This document shows positions 1 through 4,064 of a stretch of DNA of 7,382 bases, in pieces. Source of the stretch: JBFLVQ01 sp040758525 (GTDB lineage Bacteria > Acidobacteriota > Blastocatellia > Chloracidobacteriales > JADJPF01). A program made the translations under genes and the position numbers. A model generated the notes under the pieces. The model saw nothing but the letters and a program-made list of their open reading frames with translations. It was not told the origin of the DNA and did not search any database. Position 1 is the stretch's first letter; every line of letters starts with the position of its first letter. Location: positions 1 to 7,382 of the forward strand of contig JBFLVQ010000481.1 in the NCBI GenBank assembly GCA_040758525.1, in the 5' to 3' direction.

Positions 1-2
1 GC

Positions 3-101
3 GAACGTTATATGACTCCAGACAAAGTCGTTTTCAACACTCCAGCAGAATTGGAAGCATACTTAGAAAAATATGGTGGCTTGTTTCCAGAATCTTCTTA
101 A
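3..101 (+). CDS. C-terminal fragment of an unidentified gene (partial, cut by left edge)
   Basis: Frame 3 is open from the window edge for 32 codons and ends at TAA (99-101). The translated tail includes the stretches YMTPDKVVFNTPAELEAYLE and KYGGLFPESS, which have a protein-like composition with a likely amphipathic helix (AELEAYLEKY). I do not recognise the family. An internal ATG at 12 has no Shine-Dalgarno sequence, so it is more likely the end of a longer gene than a small ORF. It is transcribed convergently with the STAS gene at 260-559. An open frame of this length could occur by chance, so confidence is moderate. Confidence 0.5.
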   Translation, partial: ERYMTPDKVVFNTPAELEAYLEKYGGLFPESS

Positions 102-217
102 ATTTGATCAAGTTTCTGATCTGTGATCGATGGAGCATTGCGGTAAAATTTCTCAGATAAAGTCCATTAGTAACTGATTCGCTTGGCACAGGAATATATG
201 GGTTGGGATTTCCTGAT

Positions 218-253
218 TTCGCGATTTCACGAACGAATTTGCAAAATCACGAA
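218..253. promoter_or_regulatory. Tandem palindromic operator pair downstream of the STAS gene
   Basis: Two 16-bp sites with the 7-2-7 pattern TTCGYGA-NN-TCRCGAA sit exactly 20 bp apart. The first is TTCGCGATTTCACGAA (218-233), which is nearly perfect. The second is TTTGCAAAATCACGAA (238-253), with a good right arm and a degenerate left arm. The same motif and the same 20-bp offset occur in the enhancer region at 2246-2281, so these are inferred binding sites for the sigma-54 activator encoded at 617-2218. They lie between two converging gene ends, an unusual place. The nearest candidate promoter they could serve is the minus-strand sigma-54 promoter at 587-602, about 330-350 bp away. Confidence 0.55.
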
Positions 254-259
254 AAGCGA

Positions 260-559
260 CTACTCTTCGGAAGACTCGGAATGTACAGAACCGCAGCGGC
301 CTTCCTGCTCAATCCAGCGGATAACATATGAGGGGATGTTTTCGATGGCAATGTTCTTAGATTTTGCGCCGCATAGAAAGACCATTGCCTTACGATCGAC
401 AAAAGTAACATTCGTGAGATCCAGCGCCACTTTTCCAATATCCTGATCTTGTCCAGATAATGCTTTTTCAAGCTCAGGAATATATTCGCCGGTGAACTGC
501 CCGCAAAGATACACTCTTAGAGACTGAGGATTTTCTCGCACTGTTGTGATCTTCAACAT
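260..559 (-). CDS. Short STAS-domain protein (anti-sigma factor antagonist-like, degenerate phospho-site)
   Basis: A 99-residue single-domain protein. Residues 14-85 follow the STAS (SpoIIAA-like) pattern: a strand with a Gly turn (LRVYLCGQFTG, 14-24), a helix (YIPELEKAL, 26-34), the central strand VALDLTNVTFVD (44-55), then a helix (AMVFLCGAKSK) and a last strand and helix (IENIPSYVIRWIEQE, 72-86). In classical anti-anti-sigma factors the strand ends in D-S-x-G with a phosphorylated Ser. Here it reads D55-R56-K57-A58, so the usual phospho-acceptor is missing and the protein is probably a non-switching binding module. The start is supported by GAGGTG (568-573), 8 nt before ATG. The gene lies 57 bp downstream of the sigma-54 activator on the same strand, and a sigma-54-like promoter fits in that gap. 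The partner and role are unknown, and the Cys- and Ser-rich tail (87-99) is probably disordered. Confidence 0.8.
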   Translation of the reverse strand: MLKITTVRENPQSLRVYLCGQFTGEYIPELEKALSGQDQDIGKVALDLTNVTFVDRKAMVFLCGAKSKNIAIENIPSYVIRWIEQEGRCGSVHSESSEE

Positions 560-567
560 ATCTTTAT

Positions 568-573
568 CACCTC
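568..573 (-). promoter_or_regulatory. Ribosome binding site of the STAS gene
   Basis: On the minus strand GAGGTG lies 8 nt upstream of the ATG at 559-557. It is the only good Shine-Dalgarno near the possible starts and fixes the 99-residue reading. Confidence 0.75.
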
Positions 574-586
574 GTCGGTCATTTCA

Positions 587-602
587 AGCATGTTGCGTGC
601 CA
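587..602 (-). promoter_or_regulatory. Candidate sigma-54 (-24/-12) promoter for the STAS gene
   Basis: The minus strand reads TGGCACGCAACATGCT from 602 to 587. This matches the sigma-54 consensus TGGCACG-N4-TTGCW with one mismatch (A for the first T of the -12 box). The invariant GG (601-600) and GC (589-588) are separated by exactly 10 bp. A start 12 bp beyond the GC falls near 576, just ahead of the GAGGTG ribosome binding site (573-568). The STAS gene could therefore be transcribed alone by the same activator and sigma-54 that drive the pump, apart from read-through from the regulator. No operator is seen immediately upstream. The nearest pair is about 330-350 bp downstream, at 218-253. 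Confidence 0.5.
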
Positions 603-616
603 TCACTTCTAAGCGC

Positions 617-2218
617 TTATCGAAACTGATATTTGTTGATCTTCAGCGCCTTGATTCTCGATTCCAGTGTTGATGCCGGCACACCTAAACGAGCAGCAGC
701 TCCATCAGGTCCAGAAATACGGCCATGCGTCTCGCGCAGCACTACTTCAATCTCCTCCTTCTGTTGAGAAGAGCTTTTGTTTGTACTCTGGCGAACTTCC
801 GGCACAGTCATACTCTGATCTTTTTTTTGGACAAGCATACCAGGCTCAAGACGTAAGACTTCTGTGTCGGCAAGAATCACACAGCGTTCTATCACATTCT
901 GCAATTCACGGATGTTACCCGGCCAATGGTACTGCTGCATCACGGCTAGCGATCGCTTCTCTACCTGACGAATCCGCTTACCCATTCTGGCCGCAAGCCG
1001 TGATGCAAAATAGTCGACGAGGATGGGAATATCATCGGTGCGCTCGCGCAAAGCTGGAACATGAATTGGGAAGACGTTCAGCCGATAATATAGATCCATG
1101 CGAAATCGACTTTCGTAGACCTCTTGTTGCAGATCTCTGTTGGTTGCGGCAATTACGCGCACGTTGGTTTTGATAGTTTTGTTGCCACCGACTCGTTCGA
1201 ATTCTCGCTCTTGCAGCACTCTCAAGAGCGCGATCTGCATCTCCGGATTCAACTCACCTATCTCATCAAGAAAGATCGTGCCACCATTGGCGGCTTCAAA
1301 CCGTCCTATGCGCTGTTGCATTGCGCCGGTAAAAGCTCCTTTCTCATGTCCAAACAGTTCACTGGCGATCAATTCAGATGGCAGAGCAGCGCAATTAACT
1401 TTTACTAGCGCACGAGCAGAACGAGGCGAGCGGCGATGGATCGCATGCGCGATCAACTCTTTGCCCGTCCCGGTCTCCCCTGTAATGAGAACCGTAGAGT
1501 CGGTGCGTGCAACCTTCTCGATCGCGGTGAGAACTTTTTGCAGCGAAGTCGATGAACCAATGATCTCCTCATAAATAGATCGCTGCACAATCTCATCTTG
1601 TAGCAGACGATTCTCTACTTGCAACTGTTCTTTCAGCACCTTGATCTCTTCATAGGCCAAAGCGTTTGAAACCGCAAGCGATACCATATCAGAGATGCCA
1701 CACAGCAACTGCACCTGATCCGCACTGTAGTTACCCTTTTCATTAGAGAGAAATATGATGGCGCCGATCAGCTCGCCCTGCTTGACGAGCGGTATGTTGA
1801 TGTAGCTGCGAAATCCATGTTTCCAACATTTTTCATCAGCTAGATAACGGCTTTGAGTCTCTAGGTCTGTACAGATATATGGCTGACCGGTCTTAATGAT
1901 CTCGCTTATGGAATGTTCGCTCACTGGACTCTTAATTGATGACTGTTCAAGATCAGGTACGTGACGCGCGACAAGGCTCTCAATAGACTCTCCTTCTAGG
2001 CGAGGAAAACCTTCTATATGAATAGAATAGGCTCTTACCATATCGCCTTCCAAAATACCAACGGCGGTCGCATCGAAATGGACTATCGGTTTTAGTGTCG
2101 CGATCAAAGCTGCCAGCACATCAGACAATTCTAGATGAGCGCCGATCGCTTTCGCGACTTCCACGATTACTTGAGCATTGCATTCAGTTATATCACTACC
2201 CAGTTGTTCCGCTTTCAT
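617..2218 (-). CDS. Sigma-54-dependent transcriptional activator, GAF-AAA+-Fis type (FhlA-like)
   Basis: A bacterial enhancer-binding protein of 533 residues. An N-terminal GAF sensor spans about 15-188. A short coiled-coil linker (about 188-212) leads to the AAA+ domain at about 218-450. Walker A is GETGTGKE (247-254). The sigma-54-contacting loop GAFTGA is intact (294-299, in ELFGHEKGAFTGA). Walker B is GTIFLDEIGEL (313-323), the arginine-rich RFRMDLYYRLNVFP follows (371-384), and the sensor II region is WPGNIRELQN (432-441). A Fis-type helix-turn-helix (about 488-527, ending GVPASTLESRIKAL) binds DNA. There is no receiver domain, so activity should depend on a ligand or redox signal at the GAF domain, which the sequence does not identify. 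Start: ATG at 2218 with a weak TTAGG 8 nt upstream; the next in-frame Met (60) would cut into the GAF domain. It is divergent from the pump operon and followed by the STAS gene, so it is almost certainly the local regulator of both. Confidence 0.93.
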   Translation of the reverse strand: MKAEQLGSDITECNAQVIVEVAKAIGAHLELSDVLAALIATLKPIVHFDATAVGILEGDMVRAYSIHIEGFPRLEGESIESLVARHVPDLEQSSIKSPVSEHSISEIIKTGQPYICTDLETQSRYLADEKCWKHGFRSYINIPLVKQGELIGAIIFLSNEKGNYSADQVQLLCGISDMVSLAVSNALAYEEIKVLKEQLQVENRLLQDEIVQRSIYEEIIGSSTSLQKVLTAIEKVARTDSTVLITGETGTGKELIAHAIHRRSPRSARALVKVNCAALPSELIASELFGHEKGAFTGAMQQRIGRFEAANGGTIFLDEIGELNPEMQIALLRVLQEREFERVGGNKTIKTNVRVIAATNRDLQQEVYESRFRMDLYYRLNVFPIHVPALRERTDDIPILVDYFASRLAARMGKRIRQVEKRSLAVMQQYHWPGNIRELQNVIERCVILADTEVLRLEPGMLVQKKDQSMTVPEVRQSTNKSSSQQKEEIEVVLRETHGRISGPDGAAARLGVPASTLESRIKALKINKYQFR

Positions 2219-2245
2219 ATATACAACCTAACATGTCGCGAACAT

Positions 2246-2281
2246 TTCGTGATTTCACGAATAGGTTCGTGAATTCGCGAT
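2246..2281. promoter_or_regulatory. Tandem enhancer (upstream activator) sites for the sigma-54 activator
   Basis: Two 16-bp palindromes with a 7-2-7 layout: TTCGTGATTTCACGAA (2246-2261, perfect arms) and TTCGTGAATTCGCGAT (2266-2281, imperfect). Their centres are exactly 20 bp apart, so both lie on the same DNA face. Extra half-sites flank them (TCGCGAA at 2236-2242, TCACGAT at 2281-2287). They sit about 80 and 100 bp upstream of the transcription start predicted for the pump operon, the normal distance for a sigma-54 enhancer. They are also 28-63 bp upstream of the regulator's own start codon, which suggests autoregulation. Which protein binds is inferred from position. Confidence 0.7.
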
Positions 2282-2297
2282 CACGATTCACCCCCTG

Positions 2298-2326
2298 TAT
2301 CTTGCATGAATTCAATTAATTAGCAA
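2298..2326 (-). promoter_or_regulatory. Weak candidate sigma-70 promoter for the activator gene
   Basis: On the minus strand TTGCTA (2326-2321) is followed after 17 bp by AAGATA (2303-2298). Both boxes are imperfect and the region is AT-rich, so chance matches are likely. If used, transcription would start near 2291 and the palindromes at 2246-2281 would lie just downstream of the start, a place suited to autorepression. Confidence 0.2.
2310..2322 (+). promoter_or_regulatory. Possible IHF-type bending site between enhancer and promoter
   Basis: ATTCAATTAATTA matches the IHF consensus WATCAANNNNTTR at all but one defined position. It lies between the enhancer palindromes and the -24/-12 promoter, where IHF usually bends DNA to help the activator reach sigma-54 polymerase. 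The stretch is AT-rich, so a chance match is quite possible. Confidence 0.35.
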
Positions 2327-2327
2327 T

Positions 2328-2343
2328 TGGCACATCGGTTGCC
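2328..2343 (+). promoter_or_regulatory. Sigma-54 (-24/-12) promoter of the RND efflux operon
   Basis: The sequence TGGCACATCGGTTGCC carries the invariant GG (2329-2330) and GC (2341-2342) exactly 10 bp apart, with complete TGGCAC and TTGC boxes. Transcription is predicted to start near 2354. With the enhancer palindromes upstream and an enhancer-binding protein encoded divergently, the assignment is strong for a sequence-only call. It implies that the pump is silent until the GAF-domain activator is switched on, and that the transcript has a leader of about 280 nt. Confidence 0.8.
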
Positions 2344-2359
2344 TTGGTGATATCGCGAA
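2344..2359. promoter_or_regulatory. Third operator-like palindrome, overlapping the predicted pump transcription start
   Basis: TTGGTGATATCGCGAA has the same 7-2-7 layout as the enhancer sites, with one arm deviating at one base (TTGGTGA for TTCGTGA). It begins directly after the -12 box and covers the predicted start at about 2354. A protein bound here would hinder polymerase, so it may be a low-affinity feedback site. The function is inferred. Confidence 0.45.
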
Positions 2360-2464
2360 GGTTTCCAATGATGCTCTAATACATTTGATCTCAAATTGAA
2401 AAATTATCGCAAAGGAGAAGTTCCGTCCAGCAGCAAACGCAACCGAAGGTGCAGAAAGGATCAA

Positions 2465-2554
2465 ATGAAAACGATAACAGCTCGAATTGGAAACAGCGCC
2501 ACCGAAAGGCAGAGCCATTATCAAGATGGTCTAATTCGAGTGTGCCGCAAATAA
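2465..2554 (+). CDS. Possible 29-residue leader peptide in the pump mRNA
   Basis: ATG at 2465 is preceded by AAAGGA (2455-2460) with a short 4-nt spacer. The frame runs 29 codons (beginning MKTITARIGNSATERQ) to TAA at 2552-2554. It lies wholly inside the predicted leader of the efflux operon. It covers the first hairpin (2481-2540) and stops inside the 5' arm of the second (2542-2566), the arrangement expected if ribosome movement controlled leader folding. The peptide has no recognisable family or signal sequence. Such short frames arise often by chance, so confidence is low. Confidence 0.25.
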   Translation: MKTITARIGNSATERQSHYQDGLIRVCRK

Positions 2555-2617
2555 AGAGATATTTGCTATGCGGTACGGCAATTGCCGAACAACAGCACAA
2601 AGCAGACGGCTACGGCC
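2480..2617 (+). other. Structured 5' leader: series of inverted repeats before the efflux genes
   Basis: Hairpin 1 pairs 2481-2491 with 2530-2540 (11 bp including one G-U). Its core is CTCGAATT/AATTCGAG, and the loop could fold further (GCC/GGC). Hairpin 2 begins two bases later: GCAAATA (2547-2553) pairs with TATTTGC (2560-2566) around a 6-nt loop. The stem is continued by GTGCC (2542-2546) with GGTAC (2572-2576) across a 5-nt bulge. Next comes a perfect 12-bp palindrome, CGGCAATTGCCG (2576-2587). Last is GGC-TACG-GCC (2608-2617), a UACG tetraloop with a C-G closing pair, ending 3 nt before the ribosome binding site. No poly-T follows hairpins 1 or 2, so they are not simple terminators. It could be a translational control leader, or the palindrome could be a DNA operator. 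Confidence 0.5.
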
Positions 2618-2620
2618 TTA

Positions 2621-2627
2621 GAGAGGA
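2621..2627 (+). promoter_or_regulatory. Ribosome binding site that decides the adaptor start
   Basis: GAGAGGA lies 9 nt before the ATG at 2637 but directly abuts the upstream in-frame ATG at 2628. Normal spacing therefore favours 2637 and a protein three residues shorter than the longest reading. Confidence 0.65.
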
Positions 2628-2636
2628 ATGGTAGAA

Positions 2637-4022
2637 ATGATTAATCAAGAGATTGAACAGAGAGCGCAGAGAGAGAATCGATTCTTGCTGAAAAGAGAAC
2701 ATATTGTCTGGGTGACAATATTTCTCATCGCCATTACCATTTTGCTAGCCACTTCACACGATTGGAATAAGACTGCTGATGCAAGGGCAGTGGTGCCACC
2801 TCCTACGGAAGTTGAAGTAGTAGCAGTAGAGCAGAGAGATGTCCAGATCTACAGTGAATGGATAGGCACACTCGATGGAATGGTAAACACCGAGATCAAA
2901 GCTCAAGTCTCTGGCTATCTGCTCAACAAGAATTACGTTGAAGGATCATACGTCAAAAAGGACCAGTTATTATTTGAGATCGATCCCAGGCCATTTCAGA
3001 CTGCGTTAGATCAGGCAAAAGGAGATCTGGCCAAGGCGCAGGCACAATTACTACAGGCTGAGGGACAGCTTGCGCAGAGTAACAGTCAACTCTTACAGGC
3101 ACAGGCGCAACTGACACAGTCTGAAGCGAATCAACATAAGACCCAACTCGATGTTGATCGCTATACTAATCTTGTGAAGGACGGTGTGGTAGCTCGTCAG
3201 GATTATGATAATGCTGTGCAGATTAATATCGCCAATCAGGCTCAAGTTAAAGCCGCCATTGCTGGAATTGAAACGGCACAGGCTCAAATCAAGGCTGCCA
3301 AAGCTGGTGTTGAGATGGCCAAGGCCATTGTTCAATCGGCGAGCGCAGCAGTTAAAACTGCAGAACTCAATCTCAGCTTCACACAAATTACGGCTCCCAT
3401 TGATGGTATTGCCGGCATAGCTCAGGCTCAGGTCGGCAATCTGGTCGGCCCGAACAGTGGTATGCTCACAATGGTTTCAACTGTCGATCCGATCAAGGTC
3501 TATTTCACTCTCAGCGAGCAGGAGTATCTCAACTATACAACTCGCGACCAGATTCAAAATAAGTGGGGAGCAGATGACAGAAAATTGGAGTTAGAGTTGG
3601 TGCTCGCTAATGGCGCGACACATCCGCAGAAAGGCCATTTTTTTGTAGCTGATCTAAAGGTGGATCAAAAGATTGGCGCGATCCGGCTGGCCGGGATCTT
3701 TCCCAATCCGGGAAATGTGTTGCGCCCAGGTCAATATGCCAGAGTCCGCGCAATAACCAATATGAAAAAGAATGCACTGCTCATTCCGCAGCGTTCGGTC
3801 ACAGAGTTGCAAGGCAACTACCAGGTCGCCATTGTGAGCAGCGACAATAAAGTAAGCATTCAATCAGTCAAAGTGGGAGAGCGCAATGGCTCAATGTGGA
3901 TTATTGAAGAGGGTCTGAATGGTAGCGAGAAAGTAGTTGTAGAAGGCACTCAAAAAGTCAGATCAGATATGGTGGTAAATCCCAAACCATTTGTCGAGCC
4001 TGTGCCAGCAACAGCGCGATAA
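2637..4022 (+). CDS. RND efflux periplasmic adaptor (membrane fusion protein, AcrA/MexA family)
   Basis: The 461-residue adaptor links the inner-membrane RND pump to an outer-membrane channel. A single hydrophobic segment at about 23-38 (VWVTIFLIAITILLA) anchors it. There is no Cys and so no lipobox, unlike AcrA, which is a lipoprotein. The first lipoyl half follows (about 77-120, with AQVSGYL and VEGSYVKKDQLLFEIDPRPF). A long alpha-helical hairpin runs about 121-245 and is rich in Gln/Ala heptads. The second lipoyl half has TQITAPIDGIAG (about 249-260), then come the beta-barrel (about 280-375, with NVLRPGQYARVRA) and the membrane-proximal domain (LLIPQRSV onward). The hairpin appears longer than in AcrA by four heptads per arm. 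A TAG stop of an overlapping frame at 2632-2634 precedes the start. The gene is first in the operon, 42 bp before the permease, under the sigma-54 promoter at 2328-2343. Confidence 0.93.
   Translation: MINQEIEQRAQRENRFLLKREHIVWVTIFLIAITILLATSHDWNKTADARAVVPPPTEVEVVAVEQRDVQIYSEWIGTLDGMVNTEIKAQVSGYLLNKNYVEGSYVKKDQLLFEIDPRPFQTALDQAKGDLAKAQAQLLQAEGQLAQSNSQLLQAQAQLTQSEANQHKTQLDVDRYTNLVKDGVVARQDYDNAVQINIANQAQVKAAIAGIETAQAQIKAAKAGVEMAKAIVQSASAAVKTAELNLSFTQITAPIDGIAGIAQAQVGNLVGPNSGMLTMVSTVDPIKVYFTLSEQEYLNYTTRDQIQNKWGADDRKLELELVLANGATHPQKGHFFVADLKVDQKIGAIRLAGIFPNPGNVLRPGQYARVRAITNMKKNALLIPQRSVTELQGNYQVAIVSSDNKVSIQSVKVGERNGSMWIIEEGLNGSEKVVVEGTQKVRSDMVVNPKPFVEPVPATAR
3036..3344 (+). repeat. Heptad-repeat coiled-coil coding segments in the adaptor
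   Basis: In the first arm (3036-3119) four consecutive heptads share the pattern xxxQLxQ: AQAQLLQ, AEGQLAQ, SNSQLLQ, AQAQLTQ. In the second arm (about 3261-3344) the heptads AGIETAQ, AQIKAAK, AGVEMAK and AIVQSAS show a looser repeat. The DNA copies have diverged, so if the repeats arose by duplication the event is old. Confidence 0.6.
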
Positions 4023-4047
4023 GAGCGATAAGCACTACAAGCACTAT
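4016..4047 (+). repeat. Two adjoining 9-bp near-tandem duplications at the adaptor/permease junction
   Basis: GCGATAAGA (4016-4024) is followed by GCGATAAGC (4025-4033). Then AAGCACTAC (4030-4038) is followed by AAGCACTAT (4039-4047). The first copy includes the adaptor's stop codon. This looks like slippage that lengthened the spacer between the two genes. Confidence 0.6.
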
Positions 4048-4050
4048 TAA

Positions 4051-4057
4051 AGAGGAG
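4051..4057 (+). promoter_or_regulatory. Ribosome binding site of the RND permease
   Basis: AGAGGAG lies 7 nt before the ATG at 4065, an ideal spacing that supports independent initiation of the permease within the operon. Confidence 0.75.
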
Positions 4058-4064
4058 AGCAGCC

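Noticed and set aside
106..121. Short inverted repeat GATCA/TGATC after the left partial gene, a possible terminator.
   Set aside because: The stem has only 5 AT-rich pairs and no T-run follows.
184..199. TGGCAC box on the plus strand near the left operator pair, resembling a -24 element.
   Set aside because: The bases at the -12 position are TATA, not TTGC. The GG-N10-GC rule fails, so it is not called a sigma-54 promoter.
189..215. Inverted repeat CAGGAA/TTCCTG flanking a 15-nt loop, possible terminator for the STAS gene.
   Set aside because: The stem is 6 bp with a large loop and no T-run on either strand.
411..417. TTCGTGA half-site inside the STAS gene.
   Set aside because: No second arm (it is followed by GATCCAGCG), and it lies in coding sequence.
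667..1574. Several plus-strand open frames of 94-168 codons within the regulator.
   Set aside because: They are antisense shadows of the strongly supported AAA+ gene and show no family motifs.
2411..2417. AAAGGAG, a perfect Shine-Dalgarno-like sequence in the leader.
   Set aside because: No ATG, GTG or TTG lies at usable distance downstream, so it is an orphan.
2449..2634. 61-codon GTG-initiated frame ending 2 nt before the adaptor ATG.
   Set aside because: No good ribosome binding site and no protein-like pattern. It overlaps the better supported 29-codon frame, and both lie in hairpin-rich leader DNA.
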